The notes: generated from the letters alone by a model not told the origin. A DNA stretch of 33,483 bases from Planctomycetaceae bacterium (GCA_031277105.1 JAISLW010000325.1:1-33483); one strand, 5' to 3'. Positions 1-10,345 are shown, numbered from the stretch's first letter. Translations and numbers: made by a program.

Positions 1-1
1 T

Positions 2-165
2 CTGTCCCGTTAGGGACAACATGTTGGTAGAAAAGCAATGTCAAAAATATATTTGTCCCGCTAGGGACAACATGTCAATACAACCTTAACCTTTATTGCG
101 TCCTTAACGGGACGCTAAAAATTTGTATCATCTTTTCTACCAACATATTGTCCCCAACGGGACAG
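2..165. repeat. Element A copy 1 (MITE-like, 164 bp)
   Basis: Both ends carry inverted copies of CTGTCCCGTTAGGGACAACA continuing to TTGGTAGAAAAG. The inner part has two further TGTCCC/GGGACA hairpins and no coding potential. The right end has two substitutions (CATATTGTCCCCAACGGG). The window begins at this element, so its left flank is not visible. Confidence 0.85.
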
Positions 166-197
166 ATCGGACAAATATTTATTGTTACAAAAAATAC

Positions 198-527
198 CGG
201 ATCGCAAACATTTCGCCTTGTGTTTCTTCAGATTCGCAGGCGGAACGCCTGCACCGCAGGATCGCGGGCGTCTCGCCTGCAAGCGGTTGTACTCAACCGC
301 TAATGAGCGAGGTTTTGATCGTAACCGCTTTATCGGTTGCCTATCGGCAACATGCAGGCGAGACGCCCGCGATCCGTTGGTCTCGCCTGCTTTTCAGAAT
401 CGCAGGCGCTTCAGAATCGCAAAATTTCGTCTTGTGTTTCTTCAGATTCGCAGGCGGAACGCCTGCATCACAGGATCGCGGGCGTCTCGCCTGCATGCGG
501 TTGTACTCAACCGCTAATGAGCGAGCT
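198..527. repeat. Element B cluster 1 (GC-rich hairpin array)
   Basis: This is a run of imperfect palindromes built around GATCGCGGGCGTCTCGCCTG. They are interleaved with the hairpin GCGGTTGTACTCAACCGC and a GTTGCCTATCGGCAAC hairpin. Several overlapping open frames run through it on both strands because the units are stop-poor. The translations repeat the same peptide from frame to frame and are not real proteins. Confidence 0.8.
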
Positions 528-530
528 TGA

Positions 531-590
531 CATCTGGGCGTCTCTAACAATTCATTTCTGTCCCGTTAGGGGCAAATATTTATTGTTACA
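531..590. repeat. Element E end joined to a collapsed element A
   Basis: A GGGCGTCTCTAA..ATTCATTT sequence (the terminus of element E) is followed directly by CTGTCCCGTTAGGGGC and then ATATTTATTGTTACAA. This is the same flank seen right of element A copy 4. It looks like an A element reduced to its two outer tips by internal deletion or imprecise excision. Confidence 0.55.
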
Positions 591-651
591 ATAAATCTAT
601 CCCATGTCCCCTAAATAATTAGTTAAATTTATTGCCGAGAATTTTTCATTT

Positions 652-3408
652 TTAGAATTTATTTTTTGATGCTTTTTCTTCGATTATGTCTAATATTTGG
701 TTTAATAAATCTTGTGATTCTTTTGGTTCGTGTTCGGTTTGATTGTATCTGTCGTAGAGGAATTGTATTTGTTTTCCGCGTAATAAAATTCCGTGTTTTT
801 TAATGCTTGTTTCAAAAGATTGCGCCGCTTTTTTTCTTATTTCTATAGGCAAGGTTGCATCTGCGGCGACGTTATAGACGGCTAGTTGCAAGTTTGGCGA
901 TTTGATTTCTACCGCTATTTCCAAACCTTCAACAACATGAACGCCGCCGTGCATTGCCCGCAAAACAATTTCGTCCAAATTTTCATAATGATAAATTTTT
1001 CGTCCGTTTTTTGTTGCGCTAATAGTTTGTTTTATCCAGTAGAGCGCTTTTTTTGCTTGTTCAATTCTTATACTTGACGGCACAACTTGGGCGCCTGTTT
1101 TTCGCATTAAATCCGCCTCGACAAATTTTGCCGCTTCATCGTTTGCAGGTCGCGGATAAGTTTGTGAAAGCGAAGTCTTGAATGGCGAATACGGCGTCAA
1201 ACGGTCGGCTTCTTGCATAGAATTTAACTCCATCGTGTTTGGATTACCTTGAAAATTTTTTGGTTTCCTTTGCAATCCGCCGCTATAAATTGCAACAGGA
1301 ATATTGTATGTTCTATTGTCCTTTCTCAACAATCGCACAAATTCAGAAACGTCGTTAATATTAAAAATAGAATCCACGACAATAAGTTCAACATCCGGCG
1401 ATTCAGTTGCGAAAATGAATCCTTTTCTACACGTTGTCGCAAGTTCGCCGCTATATCCGAGCGGGATCAATTGCCCCAAAAAACGCGACGCTTCCGATAA
1501 TTTCGGATGCGTTACGACGACTTTTTTTTGACCTTCCGCTTTCGCAAACCAAACAAGCGTATCAACGACATGACTTGAACCTTGAAACGGCGACGACGGA
1601 TTGAGTTTCATTATCGTCTCCAACGCCGCAAAACGTAATCGTCTGTCCGGCGCCGTAATCGCACGAATAAGCGGATGCGGTTGACCGCCCGCAGAACTAA
1701 TAAACGACGCCGTATTGCCAACACGCCCCCAAAGCGCCGCCGCTACACGCGCTACTTCAAAATGCTCCTCCGCTATCGCTTCGGTCATTATACGGTCAAG
1801 TTGCAACAACGGCAACGACGAAACAACGCCATACAAACCGCTAGAATCCAAGTCAAGCATATCGTCAAGACCGTCAATATAAGAAATATACTCAAACAAC
1901 GCCGAAATATAAAACCGCCGAACCATATCAAAATCATCGCCGTTCTTATCGGCGATTTCATACGCTAACTTCGCATAACGATACGCAAATAAACGATACG
2001 CATCCAACACGTTCAACTGAATATACTCCGCCGATTTATTCGACTCGTTCCAATTCCAAAATCTGATTTTGCCGTCTTCGTCCGCCCGCAGATGCCTGTT
2101 GCGCGAATAATAATCTCGCGCCCGTTTGTAAAGAGTTTGAACAGATTTTTTTTGAATATTGTTACGAATATTATTTTTTTTATCGCCGCCTAATTTTGAC
2201 AAAATAATATTGTACGCTTCGTTTTTAATTTCGTCCGGCGTTCCCGCTTTTTGAGAAAACGCGACCGGATACAACAAGAAAATTTCATCTTGCGAAATTG
2301 ACGTTGCCAAACCGCGAACCGCATTTTTCAACAACGTCGTATTGTCGCTGTTGAGCGAAACCGCCAACGCCTCTTTGACGTCGCCGCCTATCGACAACAA
2401 CGCCGCAATTACTTCGTCCGCTTTATCGACGTCGTTAATATTAGCAAGTTTAGTCAACAATTGAGCGGCTGAAACGTGTTCGCCTTTCCAGATTGTTTGC
2501 AACGATTTAAGCGATTCCGGCAAAATTACAGGCGGCGTAAAATTGTCCAAACTTAATCTGTCAGCGCCGCCGCTTCGACGATCAAGTTTTATCGTAAGAT
2601 TATCGGTCGCTTTACGTATAACTTCGGAGTCCTGCCAATATTTTTTCGCTTCATTGAAAATCAACATAACCGCTTTTTCACCGCGCGGCGCAAATTGACG
2701 ATTAACCGAAATCTGCATCAAACGCGCCGCGCCAATTTTATCAACAATATCAGCGCACTCCGCAGGAGTAATTTTCGTATCAAGAAATAATTTCAAATAA
2801 TGACGCGTAAGAGACGCACGCCCCGTAACCGCTAACATGTCAACAACCGTCATTAACTCAATTCCTGTTTTAGGCGAATCCATTATCGCAATCTTCTCCG
2901 CCGCCGTAAGATCGTCGCTCATAAATTTTGCGGCGCCCTTCTTGATAAAATCAATCGAATTTAACCCCGCGCCTTCCCAACCTCCGCCGCCGCCAGACTT
3001 CTTTTGAGGTAACTCCACGTCGTCGCTGAACGATTCAATCTCAACGCTAAAACGATCAACTATATCAAAACATTCAGCCGTCGAAGGATTAAAATATGAA
3101 AAAATTTCACGTAACCGGACTGATATATCTTTTTTATTTTGCTCGCGCAATATTACGGCGGCTTGAATAAGTTCGAGCGGAGTAATTTTTGTACGAAAAA
3201 CCTCTGCAGGAATACTGTCAAAAGATTCCTGCGGCAACGACCGCGCCCATTTAAGAGTCTCTTCCGCCTTAGACAATACAACAACCTTCTCCGCCGCCGT
3301 TATCGCAAAACGATCCTCCAACTCAACGCCAACAACATCGCCCGCAACAAAAAATAAACTAATTCCAAAAAAAATAAAAAACAAAAAATTCCTAACTAAA
3401 ATTCTCAT
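652..3408 (-). CDS. Exported HEAT-repeat protein with a receiver-like domain
   Basis: The protein has about 918 residues. The chosen ATG follows AGGAG at 4-nt spacing and begins a signal peptide (MRILVRNFLFFIFFGISLFF); the frame stays open 22 codons further upstream, but that part is not signal-like. Most of the chain is alpha-helical with HEAT-like pairs, for example around PHPLIRAITAPDRRLRFAAL. Roughly residues 627-715 resemble a response-regulator receiver fold: a KKVVVTH strand, then ELIVVDSIF with a possible phospho-acceptor Asp, then PVAIYSGG. The first-strand acidic pair of true receivers is replaced by THP, so phosphorylation is doubtful. Large helical proteins of this type are common in planctomycetes and lack a known function. 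It stands alone, and both flanks are repeat DNA. A periplasmic or secreted location is inferred from the signal peptide only. Confidence 0.8.
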   Translation of the reverse strand: MRILVRNFLFFIFFGISLFFVAGDVVGVELEDRFAITAAEKVVVLSKAEETLKWARSLPQESFDSIPAEVFRTKITPLELIQAAVILREQNKKDISVRLREIFSYFNPSTAECFDIVDRFSVEIESFSDDVELPQKKSGGGGGWEGAGLNSIDFIKKGAAKFMSDDLTAAEKIAIMDSPKTGIELMTVVDMLAVTGRASLTRHYLKLFLDTKITPAECADIVDKIGAARLMQISVNRQFAPRGEKAVMLIFNEAKKYWQDSEVIRKATDNLTIKLDRRSGGADRLSLDNFTPPVILPESLKSLQTIWKGEHVSAAQLLTKLANINDVDKADEVIAALLSIGGDVKEALAVSLNSDNTTLLKNAVRGLATSISQDEIFLLYPVAFSQKAGTPDEIKNEAYNIILSKLGGDKKNNIRNNIQKKSVQTLYKRARDYYSRNRHLRADEDGKIRFWNWNESNKSAEYIQLNVLDAYRLFAYRYAKLAYEIADKNGDDFDMVRRFYISALFEYISYIDGLDDMLDLDSSGLYGVVSSLPLLQLDRIMTEAIAEEHFEVARVAAALWGRVGNTASFISSAGGQPHPLIRAITAPDRRLRFAALETIMKLNPSSPFQGSSHVVDTLVWFAKAEGQKKVVVTHPKLSEASRFLGQLIPLGYSGELATTCRKGFIFATESPDVELIVVDSIFNINDVSEFVRLLRKDNRTYNIPVAIYSGGLQRKPKNFQGNPNTMELNSMQEADRLTPYSPFKTSLSQTYPRPANDEAAKFVEADLMRKTGAQVVPSSIRIEQAKKALYWIKQTISATKNGRKIYHYENLDEIVLRAMHGGVHVVEGLEIAVEIKSPNLQLAVYNVAADATLPIEIRKKAAQSFETSIKKHGILLRGKQIQFLYDRYNQTEHEPKESQDLLNQILDIIEEKASKNKF

Positions 3409-3486
3409 CTTACTCCTATCATTACTCCTATCAAAAAAATATGCTAAACATTCACGAAAATTAAATAAGAACAATTATAAAAAATC

Positions 3487-3662
3487 ATAACCGTTCACGG
3501 AAATTTTTTTAGCCAATTACGTATTGGCGATTTATTAGGGACAGGGGGGACAATAGGGACAATTTTTTTTTATAAAAAATTTGTTATAAAAAAATTGTCT
3601 CACTTGTCCATCCAAAAATTATCAAAACGTAATTTAATAAACAAATTTCCGTGAACGGTTAC
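3487..3662. repeat. Element C copy 1 (two alpha arms)
   Basis: Terminal inverted repeats read TAACCGTTCACGGAAATTT at both ends. Both arms are of the alpha type (AATTACGT..GG, then GGGACA repeats, then an AT-rich hairpin centre). It fills most of the 613-bp spacer together with copy 2. Confidence 0.75.
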
Positions 3663-3816
3663 CGAATAATAACAATTTATCCAAAATCACAAAAGACCAA
3701 TTTTTAAACTCAACCAGGCTGCAAACGAAAATTCAAGGAAGAATAGTTTAAAAATAGACAGATATATGTTTAGATGGTAAAATGATCGCCTTTTAAAATA
3801 TCCCGTAAAATATTTT

Positions 3817-3952
3817 GTAACTGTTCACGCAATTTTAGAATCGTAGAGTTTTAGGGATATGGCGTCGGCGCTAGATTTATTGTAACAATAAATCTAGCGC
3901 CTAAACCCTATACCCTAAAACTCTATGCTTCTAAAATCTCGTGAACGGTTAC
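3817..3952. repeat. Element C copy 2 (two beta-like arms)
   Basis: The ends are GTAACTGTTCACG and CGTGAACGGTTAC. The arms carry AGAGTTTTAGGGATATGG and its complement around a perfect GCGCTAGATTTATTG/CAATAAATCTAGCGC hairpin. The whole element can fold on itself. Confidence 0.7.
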
Positions 3953-3964
3953 GAATTTTTAGAT

Positions 3965-3990
3965 ATACTCCTCTGTGTTCTCAGTGATTA
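3965..3990. repeat. Element F fragment
   Basis: The stretch CTCCTCTGTGTTCTCAGTGA is a single arm of the CCACAGAGGACACAGAGAA-type repeat seen complete at 7456-7594. Confidence 0.45.
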
Positions 3991-4021
3991 ATAAAAATAA
4001 CTTTGGCGTTTTTTTTGTGGT

Positions 4022-5530
4022 TTATTCGATATATCTTTTTGCGTCGATGAAATTTTGGAATGCTGGTTTTATGGTTCTGTTTGCGTCGATTAGTCCTGCG
4101 TATGGCGCTTCGTAAGGTTCAATAACTTTCGTGTCGTCGCAATCGTCGTTTACATCTTGCAACATACCCCAAAAAACGCCTTGTACTACGCGTCGTCCTA
4201 GCAAGGTATTCAATAATAAATTTACCCAATATTGTTGCATTTCTTCTGACCATTGTTTTATGATTGATTTATCGTTATCGAATGGGTCTGCAGGATTGGC
4301 GCTTGGCGCTGTTATAGATACGTAAACTTTTTTGCCCAAAAAGCCCCATTGATCAACCATATTGCCAATCGTAACCGGATCGCGCGGGAAGGTTGAACGG
4401 TTATCTATTCCAAAATTCATCTCTAACATAATTGCGTCTATCTCCGAACAATTTACCAGCAACTCCGCTAATTGAACTTGATCTAAACCTGTAACATAAT
4501 CCATTGAATATTCGCTCCACGGGCGGTCTATTCCAACAATAATACTCTTATCCATGCCAATCATTCGCATTCGTTGTGCAAGATGCCGCACTAGATTTAC
4601 AGCCCGCAACGCCGGAATAGACGGGATATTGCAAGAGTTAAACCTGCTAGCCAGAATCCAAGCGTCAACTTGCGAACCGAATCGTTCTACAATTGCATGG
4701 ACGAATTTAATTGCGCGACGTTCACAGAAATCATCGTCCCGCAGATGCGGCGTAAGCCACACCGGAATCGCATTAACGTCAAAACAAAGAAGCGGTCCCA
4801 TCACGACCTGAAACCCATACCGCGCCGCTATCGCTAACTTCTGCTCTACTAATTCCCATTGTATTACGTCTTGTTGCGGTTCTACTTCGCGCCACGTCGG
4901 CATCGGCAACACCGCATGAAACGCATCCCGCAAATAATTCGCATAAAGATCAAATTCATAAACCGAATTAATCGGATGAGAATGTAACCCTATGCCAAGA
5001 GTTACGGGCAACTTGTCTATATTACGCATGCGCCATGCAAGAGATTGATCCGTGTAAGATTTAACAACATCTATCGTAAGATCACTCAACTCCGATAACA
5101 CGCCCGACAACTCGCCGTCAATATAGTCAAGACCAAAATCGCCGACAACTATCTTAGAAAATCGACGCGATACGCTTGTCGTCCTAGCCGCAAAATCTGC
5201 CGAAGGACGAAAACCCGTCATCTGCCATTCAAAAACGCGACGCAATAAACGACCAAGCGAACCGCGCACAAGCTCCTTTGTCAATATATACGTCCGTGAT
5301 TGAGGCGGCAACGATTCCGTCGACTCCATTATCATGCCAAGTTTAGAATTTGGCCAAAGTACATGCACTGTGCCGCTGCCGTTAGAATCAGAGCGAACTA
5401 TAAACTCATTGCCGTCAATCGACAAGTCCGTAGGACGCGGTTGTCTGCCCCAACCCGCAAAATAACCCGTCCGCAAAAATGACTCCGAAACTATACCAGG
5501 CGTAAAACGAAATCGTAATTCAACCATCAA
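4022..5530 (-). CDS. GH10-like (endo-xylanase-related) protein, probably not catalytic
   Basis: The protein has 502 residues and no signal peptide. Residues 1-160 form a beta-rich leader. From about residue 175 it resembles a GH10 TIM barrel: LPMPTWREVEPQQDVIQWEL at 208-227 matches the barrel strand before the catalytic site (W..IEP..G...W), and QVVMGPLLCFDVNAIPVWL matches the GH10 H-W-P-W region. In true GH10 enzymes the acid/base Glu sits in a W-x-V-x-N-E motif. Here the equivalent stretch is WILASRFN (291-298), with no Glu. No clear ITELD nucleophile motif is seen either; VYVSITAPSANP stands near that place. Proteins like this are often labelled endo-1,4-beta-xylanase in planctomycete genomes. 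I infer a non-hydrolytic or altered activity. Repeat DNA flanks it on both sides. Confidence 0.75.
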   Translation of the reverse strand: MMVELRFRFTPGIVSESFLRTGYFAGWGRQPRPTDLSIDGNEFIVRSDSNGSGTVHVLWPNSKLGMIMESTESLPPQSRTYILTKELVRGSLGRLLRRVFEWQMTGFRPSADFAARTTSVSRRFSKIVVGDFGLDYIDGELSGVLSELSDLTIDVVKSYTDQSLAWRMRNIDKLPVTLGIGLHSHPINSVYEFDLYANYLRDAFHAVLPMPTWREVEPQQDVIQWELVEQKLAIAARYGFQVVMGPLLCFDVNAIPVWLTPHLRDDDFCERRAIKFVHAIVERFGSQVDAWILASRFNSCNIPSIPALRAVNLVRHLAQRMRMIGMDKSIIVGIDRPWSEYSMDYVTGLDQVQLAELLVNCSEIDAIMLEMNFGIDNRSTFPRDPVTIGNMVDQWGFLGKKVYVSITAPSANPADPFDNDKSIIKQWSEEMQQYWVNLLLNTLLGRRVVQGVFWGMLQDVNDDCDDTKVIEPYEAPYAGLIDANRTIKPAFQNFIDAKRYIE

Positions 5531-5853
5531 TATTAAACGTGCTTTTCAAAAAAACAAAAAATTATACCAGCCACAAAATATGACCAAACAAAATTTACAC
5601 AAAATTATAAAAACAGAAAAAAACGCAACCACAATCAAAGGCGCTGAAAATTTTTTTATAGTAATAGATAGATCGCACAATAAATTAAAAATTTAAGGTT
5701 ACGTATTGTATCAGACGCAATTGATATAAACCAGTATCCACAATTTCAAGCGTAAAAAATTTTGTAACCAACAACGAAAATTAACGAGAGCGTTTTAATT
5801 GCTCGCATAAAAAATCTACGATTTTATATTGCCGAATTTCAAATACGATATGT

Positions 5854-5958
5854 TTAAACTGTTCGCACTTGAGTTTTCGTTTACCGTCGCCTGCCTAGCT
5901 TTCGGACGGCAGGCTTTGATGCTTTTAAATCGCTGAAATTCAAGTACGAGATGTATAT
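5854..5958 (+). repeat. Element D copy 1
   Basis: The element runs from TTAAACTGTTCGCACTTGAG to CAAGTACGAGATGTATATAA. Its core hairpin is GCCTGCC-tagctttcgga-CGGCAGGC, followed by a T-rich stretch. The ends are imperfect inverted repeats (ACTGTTCGCACTTGA against TCAAGTACGA). The remaining spacer at 5531-5853 and 5959-6250 is AT-rich, and I see nothing else in it. Confidence 0.75.
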
Positions 5959-6250
5959 AATTTTTTCATTTGATTTTTTTGTGAAATTATTTGGAATGGT
6001 CTTGCTTTATTTTGCAATTTTATTTATACTGTTCCGTCTTGTTGCAAAACTGAATTTGGATTTTTTGAATTTAGAATTTTTGTAACAAAAAATCGAAAGC
6101 GGCAAATCTGATTTTTAATTTTATGCAAAAGAGTTTTTTGCAAGTTAGATTTGTTTGCGTTTAACGTTGTTTATTGACGCAGAGTAATTTTTGATTTCGT
6201 AAATTGTCAGCGAAAAAAATTAGCGTCAATAATTTTACTAAAACTTATCA

Positions 6251-6275
6251 GTAACCGTTCACGGTATTTTTTTTA
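6251..6275. repeat. Element C terminus, solitary
   Basis: A single GTAACCGTTCACGG end followed by a T-tract, without a matching second end before the 15-G tract. Confidence 0.45.
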
Positions 6276-6335
6276 TTTTTAACTATTCAGTGTTATATTT
6301 TGTTTATTGTTTAATTTTGGTTAATTGCCGCTACC

Positions 6336-6350
6336 GGGGGGGGGGGGGGG
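6336..6350. repeat. 15-nt poly-G tract upstream of the DUF1559 gene
   Basis: Fifteen consecutive G residues sit in an otherwise AT-rich spacer, about 100 bp upstream of the conserved prepilin motif. The frame that reads into the prepilin motif is open through the tract back to a stop at 6312, but has no ATG, GTG or TTG before 6477. In the other two frames short upstream starts (TTG at 6317, GTG at 6290, TTG at 6325) would join only after a change in tract length. It could be a slippage-prone switch or a sequencing artefact. Confidence 0.6.
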
Positions 6351-6449
6351 TATCTGGCTACAGGTACTTACCACGATTGCCGTTACGACGATAGCAATTA
6401 TTGTAACGATAATTCTCTGGGCAAATCTCCCAAACTGTTTAACTTTCTT

Positions 6450-7397
6450 GGTTTTACGCTTGTTGAGCTTCTGGTAGTGATAGCGATTATTGGCGTATTG
6501 ATTGCATTGCTTTTGCCTGCAGTTCAAGCCGCACGCGAAGCCGCAAGAAGGTCTCAATGCGCAAATAATTTAAAACAACTCGCACTAACAATCCACAATT
6601 ACGCAGACGCTAATAAACAAAAAATTCCAGGTCCTGTAGCAAATCATTTAAACGGCGCCTGGAATGAAGCTCGAGCCAATATGTGGGTTGCTTTGTTTCC
6701 TTTTATGGAACTGACGGCTCTTTCAGATGCTTTGAAGAATTACACTAGCGGTATGGATCCTGATCCAAGAGTTACAGGCGATATGGCAAGTTTCTTATGC
6801 CCGTCGTTCACAAAACGACATAGAGAAAATCCTTGGGGACACGGTTCACCTTGCAATTATTTATGGTGTACCGGCGTTTGGAGACCATGCGCCGAAAGTA
6901 CGTTTACATGGCCGTACACATCAAACGAGCGAGCCGGTTATTTCAACTCAACAGGCGAACCATGGGAAAAAGGTGCATGGGATGACATTCACGATCCAGG
7001 CGAACTTGTTGCGCCAGACGGAACGTCCAATACAATGTTATTTTCTGAAGGCAGTTCAGGAAACAAAAATGACAACTGCGGGACAAATGTTTTCTATTAT
7101 GATCCCAATAGCGATCTTGGACGAATGACTCGATTCCACACTGGAACGCGTCCGTGTTCAGCAATAACGGCGCCCGAATCCGGCGCGCTTTATCGACACG
7201 ACCATAATACGTTGCCATCAGGAATTACGCTCAACGACGGCAGTTGTCATAGATGGAGCGCTAATTCGCTTCATACTTCTACAGTCAATGCCGCATTGGG
7301 CGATGGTTCAGTCAAATCCGTAAGTTTTCAAGTAAATCTTGCCGTATGGATGGCTGCCGGAACAACCGATTCAGGCGAAGCAAGCTCATTGCCATAA
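6450..7397 (+). CDS. DUF1559 prepilin-type protein, start codon not identified
   Basis: The frame begins with the prepilin cleavage/methylation motif [20 protein letters not shown], then [20 protein letters not shown], which is diagnostic of planctomycete DUF1559 proteins. Later marks of the family are [10 protein letters not shown] and the C-terminal [14 protein letters not shown] (the DG motif). Such proteins are exported through the type IV pilin/type II pseudopilin route; their role is unknown and genomes often encode many. The given start is the first conserved codon (Gly of GFTLVE). The only canonical initiator in frame is GTG at 6477, which would cut off the motif. Non-standard CTG codons lie at 6354, 6417 and 6435. 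The true 5' end may have been lost or may depend on the length of the poly-G tract at 6336-6350. A lipoprotein gene follows 430 bp downstream. Confidence 0.85.
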   Translation, partial: GFTLVELLVVIAIIGVLIALLLPAVQAAREAARRSQCANNLKQLALTIHNYADANKQKIPGPVANHLNGAWNEARANMWVALFPFMELTALSDALKNYTSGMDPDPRVTGDMASFLCPSFTKRHRENPWGHGSPCNYLWCTGVWRPCAESTFTWPYTSNERAGYFNSTGEPWEKGAWDDIHDPGELVAPDGTSNTMLFSEGSSGNKNDNCGTNVFYYDPNSDLGRMTRFHTGTRPCSAITAPESGALYRHDHNTLPSGITLNDGSCHRWSANSLHTSTVNAALGDGSVKSVSFQVNLAVWMAAGTTDSGEASSLP

Positions 7398-7455
7398 TAA
7401 TAAGCCGTAGTAATAACATTAGTGAGTTTATAAAAACCACCAAATTTACTCTTAT

Positions 7456-7594
7456 TAACCACAGAGGACACAGAGAACACAGAGGAAATTTTTAATTGGA
7501 ATCAAAACGTTATTTAATATTATAATTGTTGATTTTTTGATTTAAGATATTTTTAAAAAATTCTTCTCTGTGAACTCTGCGTTCTCGGTGGTTT
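7456..7594. repeat. Element F copy 1
   Basis: An inverted pair: AACCACAGAGGACACAGAGA at the left and CTCTGTGAACTCTGCGTTCT..GGTGGTT at the right, with an AT-rich middle. Repeats of this CCACAGAGG-type are widespread in several phyla, from general knowledge. Fragments occur at 3965, 11787 and 18887. Confidence 0.65.
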
Positions 7595-7603
7595 TAAAAA
7601 AAT

Positions 7604-7787
7604 GTAACCGTTCACGGAAATTTAATCGCTAGGTTTTAGGGGATAAGGTGTAGGGAGTAGTTTTTTAGAAAGCTAGAGAACAGATTTTTTGTTACAAAAA
7701 AATTGTCCCAATTGTCCCTCATGTCACACTTGTCCCTCAAAAATTACCAAAACGTAATTTAATAAATAAATTTCCGAGAACGGTTAC
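7604..7787. repeat. Element C copy 4 (beta left, alpha right)
   Basis: It starts GTAACCGTTCACGGAAATTT, continues with the beta arm (GCTAGGTTTTAGGGGATAAG), a TTTTTTGTTACAAAAAAAT centre, the alpha arm with TTGTCCC repeats, and ends CCGAGAACGGTTAC. Confidence 0.75.
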
Positions 7788-7827
7788 ATTAACTTTAACA
7801 TTAACTTTAACTTTAAAATAAATTCCA

Positions 7828-8268
7828 ATGAAAATTAAATATCAGATTTTTTTGTGTTCTTTGCTGTGTGTTTTTTGTTTGCTTGGTTGTGGAGTTCCGA
7901 CGATTTCGGTATCGGGCAAAATAACATTTGAGGACGGCACGCCGTTGACTTCGGGCGAAGTAGTTTTTGCATTAGACGGCTCGGAAGAGTATTTTGCGAA
8001 AGGCAAAATTGGCAGCGATGGAACTTACACGCTTGCCGAACAAGTCATCGGCAAACAATCGGGTAAATCCGGTTGTAAAAAGGGCGATTTCAAGGTATTC
8101 ATTGCCGCTACGTCAAAATATGACATAACAAAAAACAAAACCGAAGTTACTCACATAATCGATCAGGATTATGCCAACAAAGAAAAAACGCCGCTAAAAA
8201 CAAAAGTTCCGGCAGGCGTTTACGATTTTAAAATCCCGCCTTACAAAGAAAAAACCATAAAAAAATAA
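7828..8268 (+). CDS. Small lipoprotein with a carboxypeptidase-regulatory-like fold
   Basis: The protein has 146 residues. A short charged start and hydrophobic core end in the lipobox LLGC, with the lipidated Cys at residue 21. The body reads VSGKITFEDGTPLTSGEVVF followed by KGKIGSDGTYTL, the pattern of the transthyretin-like/carboxypeptidase-regulatory beta-sandwich that planctomycetes often encode beside DUF1559 proteins. The C-terminal part, VPAGVYDFKIPPYKEK, fits the end of that domain. It probably sits as a lipid-anchored protein in the cell envelope. The pairing with the DUF1559 gene upstream supports a shared but unknown envelope role. An element C copy lies directly before it and another starts two bases after its stop codon. 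Confidence 0.8.
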   Translation: MKIKYQIFLCSLLCVFCLLGCGVPTISVSGKITFEDGTPLTSGEVVFALDGSEEYFAKGKIGSDGTYTLAEQVIGKQSGKSGCKKGDFKVFIAATSKYDITKNKTEVTHIIDQDYANKEKTPLKTKVPAGVYDFKIPPYKEKTIKK

Positions 8269-8373
8269 CGTAACCCTTCACGAAAATTTAAACGATAAAT
8301 TTTAGGGGTTAAGGAGTAGGGAGTAGTTTTTTAGAAATTGAGAGAACAGTTTTTTGTTACAAAAAATCGTCAG

Positions 8374-8733
8374 ACGGATCGCAGGCGTCTTGCCTGCATT
8401 CCAGGATCGCAGGCATTTCGCCTGGGTTCCTTCAGATTCGCAGGCGAGATGCCTGCATCACCGGATCGCGGGCGTCTCGCCTGCATGCGGTTGTACTCAA
8501 CCGCTAATGAGAGAGGTTGAATATCTCAACCGCCTTTTTGGTTGCCTATCGGCAACATGCAGGCGGGACGCCCGCGATCCGTTGGTCTCGCCTGCTTTTC
8601 AGAATCGCAGGCATTTCAGGATCACAGGCGTCTCGCCTGGTGTTCCTTCAGATTCGCAGGCGGAATGCCTGCATCCCAGGATCGCGGGCGTCTCGCCTGC
8701 ATGCGGTTGTACTCAACCGCTAATGAGAGAGGT
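8374..8733. repeat. Element B cluster 2
   Basis: The same hairpin units as cluster 1, with GGATCGC(A/G)GGCGTCTCGCCTGC repeated about seven times and two GCGGTTGTACTCAACCGC hairpins. Short open frames through it are by-products of the repeat. Confidence 0.8.
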
Positions 8734-8761
8734 TTAATTCTCTAAAAATTCATTTTTATTT

Positions 8762-8925
8762 TTGTCCCGCTAGGGACAACATGTTGGTAGAAAAGTAAGG
8801 TCAAAAATATATTTGTCCCGCTAGGGACAACATGTAAATACAACATTAACCCTTATTGCGTCCTTAACGGGACGCTAAAAAATTGTATCATCTTTTCTAC
8901 CAACATGTTGTCCCTAACGGGACAG
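8762..8925. repeat. Element A copy 2 (164 bp)
   Basis: The left end is TTGTCCCGCTAGGGACAACA and the right end TGTTGTCCCTAACGGGACAG. Its interior is almost the same as copy 1. Confidence 0.85.
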
Positions 8926-8937
8926 ATCGGATAAATT

Positions 8938-9010
8938 GGAAGGATCCCAGACGTCTCGCCTACAGGCGGTTGTACTCAACCGCCGTTGAGCGAGATTTAG
9001 CTCGCAACCG
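8938..9010. repeat. Element B remnant
   Basis: It holds one degenerate palindrome (AGGATCCCAGACGTCTCGCC) and a GGCGGTTGTACTCAACCGCC hairpin, followed by GAGCGAGATTTAGCTCGC. Confidence 0.65.
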
Positions 9011-9145
9011 ATTTTTTTTGTAACAAAAAACTGTTCCCTAAATTTCTAAAAAAACTACTCCCTACTCCCTAACCCCTACACCCTAAAACCTAGCGCTTAA
9101 AATTTTCATGGACGGTTGCAAAATCTTTAATTCCGAATTTAAAAA

Positions 9146-10345
<1,200 letters not shown>

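Larger units (their letters stand above)
8270..9119. repeat. Element C copy 5, expanded by nested B and A elements
   Basis: The outer ends are GTAACCCTTCACG with a beta arm at the left and a second beta arm ending TTTTCATGGACGGTTGC at the right. Inside lie B cluster (8374-8733), A copy (8762-8925) and B remnant (8938-9010). The order C-B-A-B-C shows stepwise nesting. No gene is present in this 877-bp spacer. Confidence 0.7.

Noticed and set aside
198-527. CRISPR array
   Set aside because: B clusters have regular repeats, but the units are adjoining palindromes without unique spacers of constant length, and no cas genes are present.
123-594. Several overlapping open frames with peptides such as RLACMRLYSTANERG
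   Set aside because: They lie wholly in element B, repeat in different frames and recur at 8338-8745, 19991-20692 and 30623-31744 at each B cluster. The repeat lacks stop codons; there is no ribosome-binding site or coding signature.
3409-3474. Upstream start of the HEAT-repeat protein
   Set aside because: A 22-residue non-signal stretch before a clear signal peptide; AGGAG lies right before the inner ATG.
6321-6557. Minus-strand frame with a hydrophobic segment and PPPPP
   Set aside because: It is the complement of the poly-G tract and the prepilin region; the plus-strand DUF1559 frame explains the conservation.
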